Shown here piece after piece: positions 1 to 9,629 of a stretch of DNA of 64,000 nt. This DNA is from Sphingobacterium sp. (GTDB lineage Bacteria; Bacteroidota; Bacteroidia; Sphingobacteriales; Sphingobacteriaceae). The translations under genes were made by a program, and so were the position numbers. The stretch lies in assembly GCA_031277685.1 (NCBI GenBank), contig JAITLV010000121.1, positions 1-64,000 on the forward strand, read 5' to 3'. Numbering within the stretch: the first letter of the stretch is position 1; each line of letters opens with the position of its first letter. The notes under the pieces were generated by a model. The model worked only from the letters and a program-made list of their open reading frames with translations. It had not been told where the DNA came from and did not search any database.

Positions 1-293
1 ACTGTAGCCACAATAACTTTCAATCCAGTCCGGCAGTTTGGTGCCCCGCATACAATATTCAGTAATTCGGCAGCGCCAACATCAACTGTCGTTACGCGCA
101 ATTTATCAGCATTCGGATGTTGCTCGCAAGTCTTTACTTCACCAACGACCAAACCATCCAACCCTCCTGGGATACTCTGTACGACATCCAATGCCTCTAC
201 TTCCAACCCTGTATTTGTCAGGATTAAAGATAATTCCGCTGGAGTCGAATCTATATTAACGTGTTGTTTTAACCAATTATATGAAATGTTCAT
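1..293 (-). CDS. pheT: Phenylalanyl-tRNA synthetase beta subunit, N-terminal fragment
   Basis: The minus-strand frame opens with ATG at 293 and runs off the left edge, giving 97 codons. The product begins MNISYNWLKQHV and continues with GGLDGLVVGEV, CEQHPNADKLRVTTVDVG and IVCGAPN. This is the start of PheT, including the EMAP/OB-fold tRNA-binding domain (from about residue 40) in which HPNADKL is characteristic. PheT pairs with PheS to charge tRNA-Phe in the cytosol. The rest of the gene lies outside the window. A strong Bacteroidota promoter (314-345, minus) sits just upstream, so the transcript leader is only about 15 nt. Identification is firm from motif order; the frame is intact as far as it is visible. 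Confidence 0.93.
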   Translation of the reverse strand, partial: MNISYNWLKQHVNIDSTPAELSLILTNTGLEVEALDVVQSIPGGLDGLVVGEVKTCEQHPNADKLRVTTVDVGAAELLNIVCGAPNCRTGLKVIVAT

Positions 294-313
294 CTCGAAT
301 TTGATTTGATGCA

Positions 314-345
314 CAAACTTAGATAAATTTGAGGTTATATACAAC
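314..345 (-). promoter_or_regulatory. Promoter for pheT
   Basis: On the minus strand GTTG (342-345) is followed after 20 nt by TAAGTTTG (314-321), matching the Bacteroidota consensus TTTG-N19-21-TAnnTTTG. Transcription would start about 15 nt before the pheT ATG. Confidence 0.7.
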
Positions 346-851
346 GTCAATTTAGCGATCAGCCCAGCATTTCCTCAAATCCAGCGACTAAATTCTAATA
401 CCTGTACTATCCTTAATACCGCTTATAGTATTTAATCTATATGCTATAAAAATAGCATGCCGAACAAACAGAAAGATTTCGCCTTGAGTAAAAACAAAGT
501 GGTTAAAAGAAGCGAATAAACTGAATTTGAACCACTTCGAACCCTATGTAACCTGAGTATGGGGGCATGCTTTAAATCCCCATCCCAGGGCTGGATCATG
601 TTATATTTCATAGGTAATAGGGTATGCTAATCTAGCATGTACAGCTGAAGTATCCTAGCATTTGGATGAATGATAACATTTATTTACACGAATTAACACT
701 ACTTTACGTTTATTTACACAGGAACCGTTCTTTCACGCTCAATTATGGGCCCGTATCAGGTCGATTTTTTAAACAAAATTCAGTCATTTCCATAAAAATA
801 ATATGTAACTTTGTGCTTTAATTTGAAGAACGTTCAAAACAAACATTTATA
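346..851. other. Intergenic region between pheT and purL
   Basis: About 500 bp between divergent genes without a convincing reading frame. It contains short imperfect inverted repeats (TGCTAT/ATAGCA near 445, ATGGGG/CCCCAT near 557-582, TGCTA/TAGCA near 630) and a direct repeat of TTTATTTACAC near 678 and 709. A probable -7 element for purL, TAACTTTG (806-813), lies 39 nt before the start codon, with only a weak -33 element. I see no known RNA family here. Confidence 0.5.
806..813 (+). promoter_or_regulatory. Probable -7 element of the purL promoter
   Basis: TAACTTTG matches TAnnTTTG exactly. No good TTTG lies 19-21 nt upstream (the nearest is TTTC at 787-790), so support comes from the -7 box and its position 39 nt before ATG. 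Confidence 0.45.
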
Positions 852-3800
852 ATGATTCATTTCTTTGAGAACCCATCGAACACCGTATATGGTGTTCAAA
901 GCGTAAACTCTTTATCACAAGAAGACATTACTAAACTCAACTGGCTATTCGGCAACGCCAAAAAACTCGACGACCAAACCCTTAACCATTACTTTGTAGG
1001 CCCCCGCGCAGCGATGGTCACTCCTTGGAGTACCAATGCGGTAGAAATCACACAGAACATGGGTATTGAAGGAATTGTTCGCATCGAAGAATTTCAACCG
1101 ATACCAGCAGATTTCAATGATTTCGATCCGATGATTTCGCAAAAGTTCAGTACGCTGACGCAAAACATGTACACGGTCAACATCAGTCCGGAACCTATTT
1201 TGGAAATTGAAGACATTGATGCCTACAACAAATCTGAAGGATTGGCATTAAATCCTGAAGAAGTAGCCTACCTAAACAATCTCGCTACCAAATTGGGCCG
1301 TCTGCTGACAGACTCCGAAGTTTTTGCGTTTTCTCAGGCCAATTCTGAACACTGTAGACATAAAATTTTCAATGGTACTTTTATCATTGATGGTGAAGAA
1401 CAAGCTACTTCCCTATTTAAATTAATCAAGAAAACATCCGAAACAAATCCAAACGAGATTGTTTCTGCGTATAAAGACAACGTTGCCTTTATCAAAGGTC
1501 CACGGGTTACCCAATTTGCGCCTAAATCGGCTGATAAGCCAGATTTCTATGAGGAGAAATCATTTGACTCCGTATTATCTGTGAAGGCGGAAACGCACAA
1601 TTTCCCAACAACTGTAGAACCTTTTTCAGGTGCTGCAACTGGTTCAGGTGGTGAGATTCGTGACCGTATGGCGGGAGGTCAAGGAGCGATTCCATTGGCT
1701 GGTACAGCGGTCTATATGACAGCCTATTCACGTTTATTACAAGACCGCCCTTGGGAAAAAGCGATGCCAGAGCGCCAATGGCTTTACCAAACGCCAGTAG
1801 ATATCTTGATCAAAGCTTCCAATGGAGCGTCTGACTTTGGTAATAAATTCGGACAGCCTTTGATTACAGGTTCTGTACTTACCTTCGAACATGAAGAGGA
1901 TGGCCGTAAGCTTGGTTATGACAAAGTCATTATGCAAGCCGGCGGTGTCGGTTACGGAAAAATGGATCAAGCTAAAAAACATACGCCTAAAACGGGTGAT
2001 AAAATCGTTATTTTAGGGGGTGAAAATTACCGCATTGGTATGGGCGGAGCCGCTGTTTCCTCGGCAGACACAGGTGCTTTCGGTTCGGGCATTGAATTGA
2101 ATGCGATCCAACGGTCCAATCCGGAAATGCAAAAACGTGCAGCCAATGCTGTTAGAGGCCTGGTCGAATCAGATCATAACCCTATTGTTTCCATCCATGA
2201 TCATGGTGCTGGTGGACACTTAAACTGTCTTTCTGAATTAGTTGAGGAAACTGGTGGTTTAATTGATCTTGATGCACTTCCTGTAGGTGACCCTACCCTT
2301 TCCGCAAAAGAAATTATCGGAAACGAATCGCAAGAACGCATGGGACTTGTGATCGCCGGAGATGATATTGATACGTTAAAACGTGTTGCCGACCGTGAAC
2401 GTGCTCCTATGTACACTGTCGGTGATGTCACGGGTGACCACCGCTTTACTTTTGAATCCAAAAGTAACGGAGAAAAACCCATGGATTATGCACTTGAAGA
2501 TTTCTTTGGTTCATCGCCTAAAACTTTTATGCGCGATAAAACCGTCTCCCGCAACTATGCGGATGTAGCGTATGACGCAGGCAATATTCCAAGTTATTTA
2601 AATCAGGTATTACAATTAGAAGCGGTTGCCTCCAAAGATTGGCTGACCAATAAAGTAGACCGTTGTGTGGGTGGTCGCGTTGCCAAACAACAATGTGCGG
2701 GACCGCTGCAACTCCCTTTGAACAACGTTGGTGTCATGGCACTTGACTATAAAGGCAAGGAAGGTATCGCTACAACTATCGGGCACTCACCTGTTGCGGC
2801 GCTGATCGACCCTGCGGCAGCAAGTAAAACAGCTATTGCCGAATCATTATCAAATATCGTATTTGCACCGATCATAAATGGTCTTGCAGGTATATCCCTG
2901 TCTGCCAACTGGATGTGGGCAGCCAATAACGAAGGGGAAGATGCCCGACTTTACCAAGCTGTCAAAGCTTGTTCAGATTTCGCCATCGCATTGGGGATCA
3001 ATATTCCTACCGGAAAAGACTCCCTGTCAATGAAGCAAAAATATCCAAATGGTGAAAATGTAATCGCTCCCGGAACATTGATTATATCTGCTGCGGGAAA
3101 TTGTACGGATATTACGAAAGTTGTCGAGCCTGTATTAAATAAAAATGCTGGTTCCATCTACTATATCAATCTATCAAAAGATAACTTTAAATTAGGTGGT
3201 TCTTCTTTCGCACAAGTTGTCAATAAACTAGGCACGGAAGTTCCGACAATCCAAGATGCTGCCTATTTCAAAACTGCATTCAATACCGTTCAGCAATTAA
3301 TCAATGATCAGCAAATTGAAGCAGGTCACGATATTGGATCTGGTGGTCTGATCATGACACTTTTGGAAATGACCTTTGCCGATGTCAATCTAGCTGCGAA
3401 TTACGATCTTTCGGATCTAAATGAAGCAGACAGCGTAAAAGCTTTATTCAGTGAAAATATCGGTCTTGTACTACAGGCTAAGGATGATGCTATTTTCGAA
3501 CAAGCTGTTAAAAAAGCCGGTGTTGATGCTGTAAAAATAGGTCAAGCTGTCGCTGGAAATACAGTTACCATCAAAAACCAAGAAGAAACATTTAGCTTCG
3601 ATGTTGCAGCAACACGTGATGTTTGGTCGACCACTTCATTCTTATTGGATTCGAAACAATCGAAAAACGGAACTGCACAACAACGTTTTGATAATTATAA
3701 AAATCAGCCATTAACATTTAATTTCCCAAGTCAGTTTGACGGTAAAAAACCCCTGATTGACGGAAGTAAAGCGCGTCCAAAAGCGGCAATTCTTCGCGAG

Positions 3801-4526
3801 AAGGGTTCCAACTCAGAGCGCGAAATGGCAAATGCGATGTTCTTAGCAGGCTTTGATGTAAAAGATGTCCACATGACAGATTTGATTTCAGGCCGTGAAA
3901 CTTTAGAAGATATCCAATTTATCGGCGCTGTTGGTGGATTTTCCAACTCGGACGTGCTGGGTTCAGCAAAAGGATGGGCTGGAGCATTCCTCTATAATGA
4001 GAAAGCGAAAAAATCTTTAACAGATTTCTTCGCCCGTCCGGACACACTTTCGGTAGGTATCTGTAATGGTTGCCAGCTATTCATGGAATTGGAAATGATC
4101 AATCCGGAGCACGAGGTTCATGGTAAAATGTTGCATAACACTTCCGGAAAGCATGAATCAAATTTCGTTTCGGTGAAGGTTCAGGAAAATAATTCGGTTA
4201 TGCTTTCCACTTTGGCTGGTAGTACATTAGGTGTTTGGATTTCGCATGGTGAAGGAAAATTCAATTTGCCATATGCCGAAGAACAATATAATATTGTCGC
4301 AAAATATGGCTACGAGCAATATCCACACAATCCAAATGGTTCAGATTACAATACAGCAATGATCTGTGATAAAACCGGCCGCCATTTGGCAACAATGCCA
4401 CATATCGAGCGTTCGGTTTTCCAATGGCATTGGGCAAACTATCCAAAAGGACGTCAGGATGAGGTTTCTCCTTGGATAGAAGCTTTCGTCAACGCACGCA
4501 ATTGGATTGACAATCAAAGCAAATAA
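852..4526 (+). CDS. purL: Phosphoribosylformylglycinamidine synthase, single-chain
   Basis: A 1,224-residue protein of the large single-chain FGAM synthase type. It converts FGAR, glutamine and ATP to FGAM, the fourth step of de novo purine synthesis in the cytosol. In order: an N-terminal PurS-like part, a linker, a tandem AIRS-like ATPase core (SVKAETHNFPTTVEPFSGA near residue 245, later GIALSANWMWAAN-like repeat region), and a C-terminal class I glutamine amidotransferase. The amidotransferase nucleophile is Cys1071 in GICNGCQLF, and the partner His is in PHIERSVFQWHW. Length matches the proteobacterial/Bacteroidota form rather than the split PurL/PurQ/PurS form. It stands alone with its own promoter box and a strong terminator at 4539-4572. 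Confidence 0.98.
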   Translation: MIHFFENPSNTVYGVQSVNSLSQEDITKLNWLFGNAKKLDDQTLNHYFVGPRAAMVTPWSTNAVEITQNMGIEGIVRIEEFQPIPADFNDFDPMISQKFSTLTQNMYTVNISPEPILEIEDIDAYNKSEGLALNPEEVAYLNNLATKLGRLLTDSEVFAFSQANSEHCRHKIFNGTFIIDGEEQATSLFKLIKKTSETNPNEIVSAYKDNVAFIKGPRVTQFAPKSADKPDFYEEKSFDSVLSVKAETHNFPTTVEPFSGAATGSGGEIRDRMAGGQGAIPLAGTAVYMTAYSRLLQDRPWEKAMPERQWLYQTPVDILIKASNGASDFGNKFGQPLITGSVLTFEHEEDGRKLGYDKVIMQAGGVGYGKMDQAKKHTPKTGDKIVILGGENYRIGMGGAAVSSADTGAFGSGIELNAIQRSNPEMQKRAANAVRGLVESDHNPIVSIHDHGAGGHLNCLSELVEETGGLIDLDALPVGDPTLSAKEIIGNESQERMGLVIAGDDIDTLKRVADRERAPMYTVGDVTGDHRFTFESKSNGEKPMDYALEDFFGSSPKTFMRDKTVSRNYADVAYDAGNIPSYLNQVLQLEAVASKDWLTNKVDRCVGGRVAKQQCAGPLQLPLNNVGVMALDYKGKEGIATTIGHSPVAALIDPAAASKTAIAESLSNIVFAPIINGLAGISLSANWMWAANNEGEDARLYQAVKACSDFAIALGINIPTGKDSLSMKQKYPNGENVIAPGTLIISAAGNCTDITKVVEPVLNKNAGSIYYINLSKDNFKLGGSSFAQVVNKLGTEVPTIQDAAYFKTAFNTVQQLINDQQIEAGHDIGSGGLIMTLLEMTFADVNLAANYDLSDLNEADSVKALFSENIGLVLQAKDDAIFEQAVKKAGVDAVKIGQAVAGNTVTIKNQEETFSFDVAATRDVWSTTSFLLDSKQSKNGTAQQRFDNYKNQPLTFNFPSQFDGKKPLIDGSKARPKAAILREKGSNSEREMANAMFLAGFDVKDVHMTDLISGRETLEDIQFIGAVGGFSNSDVLGSAKGWAGAFLYNEKAKKSLTDFFARPDTLSVGICNGCQLFMELEMINPEHEVHGKMLHNTSGKHESNFVSVKVQENNSVMLSTLAGSTLGVWISHGEGKFNLPYAEEQYNIVAKYGYEQYPHNPNGSDYNTAMICDKTGRHLATMPHIERSVFQWHWANYPKGRQDEVSPWIEAFVNARNWIDNQSK

Positions 4527-4538
4527 TAAGTACAAGAT

Positions 4539-4572
4539 AAAAGCTCCTTCATGTATGAAGGAGCTTTTTTTT
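4539..4572. terminator. Terminator shared by purL and the DoxX gene
   Basis: A perfect 14-bp stem (4539-4552 with 4555-4568), 2-nt loop, and eight T on the plus strand. The arms contain AGCTCCTTCAT and its complement. It follows purL by 12 nt and overlaps the stop of the convergent DoxX gene. Confidence 0.9.
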
Positions 4573-5017
4573 AGATATCCCTTTTGTATCCAGGTTTGTT
4601 CATCATATTGTCAAGGGAATATTTTCCAGAGCCCATGACCATAAAAAAGATCAACAAAAAGAAGACGACTATAGAAAGCCACAATTCGGAATTCAGATAA
4701 CTAAAGCCATTGGTGATATTGACAAAAAATACAGCCCCCACCAAGACTGGAAATAACAATAAAGCTGCTAAACGGGTTTGGAATCCCAAAACGAGAAACA
4801 ACCCACCGACCAAATGTGTAAATACCACATAATGAACAGCTCCCCAAATCGACAGATGAAAACTACTCTGCTCAATCATGTGCTCAACCACTTGCCTGTC
4901 ATTTACGAAGCTTACACCCTTAGCGAAAATCATAATCCCCAAGGCAATTCTTAGGTAGTCAATCCATTGTGGGTGATGGACGTTTCCCCAATGTTCAATT
5001 CGATGTATCAGGTTCAT
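4571..5017 (-). CDS. DoxX family membrane protein
   Basis: A 148-residue inner-membrane protein with four predicted hydrophobic helices (about 22-40, 58-80, 83-105, 112-135). It has the DoxX-family layout with the conserved VNDRQVVEHMI loop and the HLVGGLFLVLGFQTRLAALLL segment. DoxX proteins are linked to thiol/redox or quinone-related functions, but the role of this member cannot be told from sequence. The ATG at 5017 is preceded by AGGAGG at a spacing of 7 nt, an unusually strong Shine-Dalgarno for this phylum, which fixes the start. A 22-copy TCAA tract (5162-5256) lies about 145 bp upstream of the start and could influence its promoter. Confidence 0.88.
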   Translation of the reverse strand: MNLIHRIEHWGNVHHPQWIDYLRIALGIMIFAKGVSFVNDRQVVEHMIEQSSFHLSIWGAVHYVVFTHLVGGLFLVLGFQTRLAALLLFPVLVGAVFFVNITNGFSYLNSELWLSIVVFFLLIFFMVMGSGKYSLDNMMNKPGYKRDI

Positions 5018-5161
5018 AACATACCTCCTTTTATAGATGGTTATTAGGCTAATAACAGTTGAGCTTTGAAAAAGTTGTTATAAACAATCAAAATGTTACG
5101 AAGACGATGCTGAATTGTCCCCGACATGTGACCTACATACCCTATTCCATTTTCAGGAGAA

Positions 5162-5256
<95 letters not shown>

Positions 5257-5260
5257 CAGT

Positions 5261-6175
5261 TTAATTGAAGAATAGCCGAATCACAAAGTCCCACAATAAA
5301 GTTGTTATCAAACCAACAACAATACTAAAGCCGATGACCAGATTGACCAGTTTCGTATTCAAATGATACTGTTCGGCAATGATACCCGAGGTCACTAAAG
5401 TAGGCATAGCCGCTTCAAAAATACTGATGCGCGCCACAGGTCCTTTTACACCTAACAATAGTGCAAATACTAAGACCAATAGCGGTGCCAAAACCAATTT
5501 ATAGATCATAGCTGTACTAATCTGTGCCCACTGTTGACGCCAGCCTTCAAATTTCAATTGGAGACCGATTGAGAATAATGCCAGGGGACCTACCGTCGCA
5601 ACAAGTTTATCAAAAAAAGGTTCGGCAACACTAAAATCAACCAATTGAGATAAGATCAACGCAAGCAGACAACCGATCAGTGGCGGAAAGGTAATCAGCT
5701 TTCTGATCATAAATCTTGCTTCTATGGATTCTCCATCGTGCATATTTGCTTTAAGGGCATTAATAATACCAGCTGTGGATAACAAGATAAATGTGGTCTG
5801 GTCGCAAATAATAGCAATCGGCAGTTGTGCCTCTCCAAAATAGGCCATAATCAACGGAAATCCTATAAAGGATGTATTGCTATAACCTGCGGCTAATTCT
5901 AGGCTGCTTCTTGAACGTTGCTTATAGGATTTCCACCTACAATACCATTCCATAAACAGCCAGCTCCCTGCCCACACCAAAATCGCTGAAAAGATCGGAA
6001 ACAGCATCTGCGATGACCAGACAATCTTTGGAATATACTTAAAGGAAACAGCTGGAAGTGCAAAATAAAGTATCCAAGTATTGATTCCCTTGTGTGCCTC
6101 GCTATGGATTAGCTTTGTTCGTCTCAATAGCATACCAGCAGCAATACAAAAGGCGATCATTATAAAATTAACCAT
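5261..6175 (-). CDS. AEC (auxin efflux carrier) family transporter
   Basis: A 304-residue integral membrane protein with about ten hydrophobic helices. It belongs to the AEC family, which exports or exchanges small organic acids and amino acids across the inner membrane. Visible signatures are the N-terminal LPAVSFKYI, the mid-protein GYSNTSFIGFPLIMAYFG, which matches the NxxFxGxP motif, and FSIGLQLKFEGW. It is transcribed divergently from the AraC-type regulator at 6283, with 107 bp between the start codons, so that regulator may control it. The substrate is not predictable. The stop codon lies directly beside the TCAA tract. Confidence 0.9.
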   Translation of the reverse strand: MVNFIMIAFCIAAGMLLRRTKLIHSEAHKGINTWILYFALPAVSFKYIPKIVWSSQMLFPIFSAILVWAGSWLFMEWYCRWKSYKQRSRSSLELAAGYSNTSFIGFPLIMAYFGEAQLPIAIICDQTTFILLSTAGIINALKANMHDGESIEARFMIRKLITFPPLIGCLLALILSQLVDFSVAEPFFDKLVATVGPLALFSIGLQLKFEGWRQQWAQISTAMIYKLVLAPLLVLVFALLLGVKGPVARISIFEAAMPTLVTSGIIAEQYHLNTKLVNLVIGFSIVVGLITTLLWDFVIRLFFN

Positions 6176-6230
6176 GTTTTTCTTACAATTTTATACGACA
6201 CAAAAGTGCAACAGTACGTCTAGGAAAAAC

Positions 6231-6259
6231 ATGTATAAATACATTATTTTTATGTACAT
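6231..6259. promoter_or_regulatory. Candidate operator pair between AEC carrier and AraC regulator
   Basis: Two related palindromic sites lie in the divergent intergenic region: ATGTATAAATACAT (6231-6244) and ATGTACAT (6252-6259). Their left edges are 21 bp apart, two helical turns. This suits a dimeric or tandem-binding regulator, but the assignment is inference. Confidence 0.35.
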
Positions 6260-6282
6260 TTAAAACTATACATCAAAAGACC

Positions 6283-7110
6283 ATGCGAAAAAAACAGTTC
6301 GAGCCTTTATTGATCAGCGAATTTGTGGAAGAAACGTTCCACCTACCGATGCATGAGCAAAATTATTATGAATTAGTTTATATACGCACTGGACGAGGGA
6401 AGCACGTCATCAATAAATTTGAATTGGATTATGAACGTGGTGATATTTTTCTGGTTAGCCCAGCTGACAAGCATTACTTCAATATTCAAGAAAAAACGCA
6501 TTTCTTATTCATTCTTTTTACAGATAGTTATTTTCTGCAAAATAGGCGCCAGCAAAAACTATACGCCTGGATTATGGAGCTAATGAATGACAGAGGTTTG
6601 AGGGAAAACAAATTAGTCTTGAATGAGCAATACAGCCTACTCTACTTCCATATCATGGAAGCAGTTCGCTTGTATAGTGTTACGATAGCCAAGCAGACAG
6701 CACAATGGTTATTTGACCAGCTTGTCGCAATCTTTGGTCTCTATAAAGAAATAGCTGAAATACAACGTACCTCACCAGCAGATAATCCTCGTCTGGACAA
6801 CTCCATCTCCGCTTATATCCACCAGCATATTTTTACCCCCGAATATTTGCAGGTAAAAGCAATCGCACAGAAATTTAATATCGCCCCAACATATTTTGGC
6901 ATTTATTTTAAGAAAAAGTTTGGCAGCAGCCTGAGAGATTATATCAATTTATACCGCATCGAACTAATTGAACATCGACTTAAATCGACAGGGTACACGC
7001 TAAAACAGATTGCCGAAGAACTTGGTTTTGTCGACGAGAGCCACCTCTCCCATTTTTACAAACGTACAAAAGGATACAGCCCAAAAACCTATAGGAGCCA
7101 AATAAAATGA
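6283..7110 (+). CDS. AraC family transcriptional regulator with cupin sensor domain
   Basis: A 275-residue regulator. Residues about 15-75 form a cupin-type ligand pocket (NYYELVYIRTGRGKHVI, then GDIFLVSPADKHYF), and residues about 175-272 form the double helix-turn-helix of the AraC/XylS family (AIAQKFNIAPTYFGIYFKKKFG, then LKQIAEELGFVDESHLSHFYKRTKGYSP). It lies divergent to the AEC carrier and probably regulates it in response to an unknown small molecule. Two ATGTA-type palindromes in the shared promoter region could be its target. Confidence 0.93.
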   Translation: MRKKQFEPLLISEFVEETFHLPMHEQNYYELVYIRTGRGKHVINKFELDYERGDIFLVSPADKHYFNIQEKTHFLFILFTDSYFLQNRRQQKLYAWIMELMNDRGLRENKLVLNEQYSLLYFHIMEAVRLYSVTIAKQTAQWLFDQLVAIFGLYKEIAEIQRTSPADNPRLDNSISAYIHQHIFTPEYLQVKAIAQKFNIAPTYFGIYFKKKFGSSLRDYINLYRIELIEHRLKSTGYTLKQIAEELGFVDESHLSHFYKRTKGYSPKTYRSQIK

Positions 7111-7167
7111 TGGCTTCCCGACAATAGCCGATCGGCAAAAAGATGATACGTATTGTAATAAACCTTA

Positions 7168-9507
7168 TTAATTACTCTTCGGGGGTAATACACTGTAGAA
7201 TTTTAGTCCTTTTTCTTCAAATTGTTTATAGAGAATAATCAAGACATCATTTTTAAAAGATGAAGCATTAGCTGCAAAATTCACCCAACAGGAGACACTT
7301 AAATAAATCATTTCTTCACTGATATCTTGCACACTGATGCCGCTATCCCTTTCTTTGACGAAATGTGTGCTCTTCGCCATCGCATCATTAATCCATTGTT
7401 TGGCTTGATCGAGGTCAGCCTTCCGATCAATATGTAGGACAAAGCTTGTTTTACTGTACTCCTGAGATAATGTCCAGTTGACAACCCTGCCCGAAAGCAG
7501 ATCACCGTTAGGAATAATAACATCAGCACCATCAGCAGTTTTTAATACACTCGCACGAATACCGATCTCCTTCACACGTCCTTTTTTGTCAGCCAGTTCG
7601 ATCTGATCCCCCACCCGGAAAGGCTTATCAAAAACTAGAATAATCCCGGACACAAAGTTATTGATGATATTTTGCATCCCTAAACCGATCCCGACACTCA
7701 GTGCCCCGATAACAACAGTAAGCTTATCCAAACTCATCCCTAAGGCTGAGATAGCCATAAAGAAACCAATCAGAATAATCGCTAGACGAAACAGTGGAAA
7801 CAGCGTCATCTTCTGATTATACGCCTGATTTAATTGCCCATCTTCGCCGCCGAGTACAATGAGACTGATATTTTTTTGAAACCAATTGGCCACCAGGAGC
7901 AGCAACACTGCTACAACAAGATTACCTAAGGTAAAGGATATGCTTCCTATACTACGTACCTTGCCAAAGAAAGTCTCACTTAAACCCAATAAGGTTTCGA
8001 TAAATTGAAGATTATTGGCTAAGACAATAATCGCCAACAGTACACATACAATCCGAAGAATCTCTGTAATAATCGACAATGTACGCTGTTCATTGAAACG
8101 CATCCAGAAACCAGTTACCAGCCGATCTTTTTTAAATTGATTACGCACATCCTGCTTAATCATATCTGCAAAATATTGTAAGGTAAATGACTGCACCAGA
8201 CCTACTGCACATGCGATACTAAAACTACGCGAATGCTCGACATGTCCAATTACATTCAAAGTGATTGCCGTGATATTTAAGATCGCAAATACCACATAAA
8301 TGAAATTGCTGATATAACCTGGACTTTCTGGGTTGTTTATCCGTCGCTTGGTATAACTCACGAGGCCCAATGCGATGAGGTTAAAACCAATGCAGATAAT
8401 ACGTAAAAACAGATCATCACTCACAACCATGTTGACAAAGACATCCAAAAGGTAGAAGATAATCAGTATCAATGCAATCTTACGTTGTTGTCCGCTCATT
8501 TTATGCCGCAGTAAAAACATAAAGATCAACATGATCACCAATTGAGATGCCTGTAAGATAAAGGTTGGTGTGAAGAAATTGACAAAAGGCAATAATGTGA
8601 GCAGAAAAATAATGGTTTTTCCAATAATCGCATCAATAGCGAGCTTATTTTCCGGATTATTTTGTTTCAGAATATACGCCACCCGTACAATCCAGTAACA
8701 ATAGGCCAGACCAATTACTATCAACAAAATACGACTCGCCCAATCTGTACGGTTGACATATTTGTCAATGGATTTGTTGTTACTATAATTACTACGAATA
8801 TTATCTAAGATAACGTCTTTTGAAATACTCGTTGTATTTGCCTTCCAGATTGAGCTCTTGCTCGGTAGAGCGTCGGGCTTCTTTTCGGCAGCCTTTGCTT
8901 CGTGAACCAAATCCAATCTATTCAAATGCCGCTGATCTTTCACGATCAGCTCATCTATTGTACGATTGATTATTTCCAACGAATCTAACTTTGAAGTTAG
9001 CCTAAGTTCGGCACTATTCAGGTATTGATGGGCCCGTGCATGATTCGTTGCATTAATATCATAATGATTGACAATATTCCGAATTTGCTCTTGCGTGCTG
9101 CTCAAACTGTTGGAATAGTTGGCTATACTCCCTTTGATCGATTTCAGCTGTTTAATCTCCTCGGAAATCACATTCTTCAGGATTGCTACAGAATCTTTTG
9201 CAGAATTGGCAGTTGTCGTCGTATAGGCATTGGATTTTTCATTTAGCTGGGCGACAAACTCGGCCATAGATGCTGTACGGATATTAGACAAAAATGTCAG
9301 ATTTACCTTACGTAAGTCGTTACGTAACGAATCATTTCCTACTCTCGTAGAATCTACGCTGGTTCGTCTATTTAAACCGCTATGAGAAACCGACCGCTCG
9401 GGGTTGGTGCTTCTTCTGGTCTGAACCGAATCCTGTCCCATGGCATACAAATGAAATGCCCATAGACTTATTATAACAATGAAATACTTAACGCTGCTCA
9501 ATTTCAT
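7168..9507 (-). CDS. MscS/MscK-like mechanosensitive ion channel
   Basis: A 779-residue membrane protein. Residues 1-24 are a signal peptide (ends AMGQ). Residues about 25-230 form a periplasmic, Gln/Asn-rich, coiled-coil-like region with many Lys and Glu. About eleven hydrophobic helices follow, and the MscS pore and beta domain lie at about 590-770 (NNFVSGIILVFDKPFRVGD, KGRVKEIGIRASVLKTADG, IIPNGDLLSGRVVNW). This layout matches the long MscK/YnaI-type channels that release solutes on hypo-osmotic shock. Transcribed alone, with no clear terminator at its 3' end. Confidence 0.9.
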   Translation of the reverse strand: MKLSSVKYFIVIISLWAFHLYAMGQDSVQTRRSTNPERSVSHSGLNRRTSVDSTRVGNDSLRNDLRKVNLTFLSNIRTASMAEFVAQLNEKSNAYTTTTANSAKDSVAILKNVISEEIKQLKSIKGSIANYSNSLSSTQEQIRNIVNHYDINATNHARAHQYLNSAELRLTSKLDSLEIINRTIDELIVKDQRHLNRLDLVHEAKAAEKKPDALPSKSSIWKANTTSISKDVILDNIRSNYSNNKSIDKYVNRTDWASRILLIVIGLAYCYWIVRVAYILKQNNPENKLAIDAIIGKTIIFLLTLLPFVNFFTPTFILQASQLVIMLIFMFLLRHKMSGQQRKIALILIIFYLLDVFVNMVVSDDLFLRIICIGFNLIALGLVSYTKRRINNPESPGYISNFIYVVFAILNITAITLNVIGHVEHSRSFSIACAVGLVQSFTLQYFADMIKQDVRNQFKKDRLVTGFWMRFNEQRTLSIITEILRIVCVLLAIIVLANNLQFIETLLGLSETFFGKVRSIGSISFTLGNLVVAVLLLLVANWFQKNISLIVLGGEDGQLNQAYNQKMTLFPLFRLAIILIGFFMAISALGMSLDKLTVVIGALSVGIGLGMQNIINNFVSGIILVFDKPFRVGDQIELADKKGRVKEIGIRASVLKTADGADVIIPNGDLLSGRVVNWTLSQEYSKTSFVLHIDRKADLDQAKQWINDAMAKSTHFVKERDSGISVQDISEEMIYLSVSCWVNFAANASSFKNDVLIILYKQFEEKGLKFYSVLPPKSN

Positions 9508-9629
9508 ACGTCCAATTTGTTAACCTCTACCCATAAAATCCAATGAGATCCGCAAGAAAACGCGACAAAAAGCTATCTCAAAAAACCTCAGGTACTCTAA
9601 TTTTTTCAACAAAAATAGCCTATCTGCGT

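Noticed and set aside
38..259. Plus-strand open frame of 73 codons
   Set aside because: It lies opposite the clear pheT N-terminus and has no family features.
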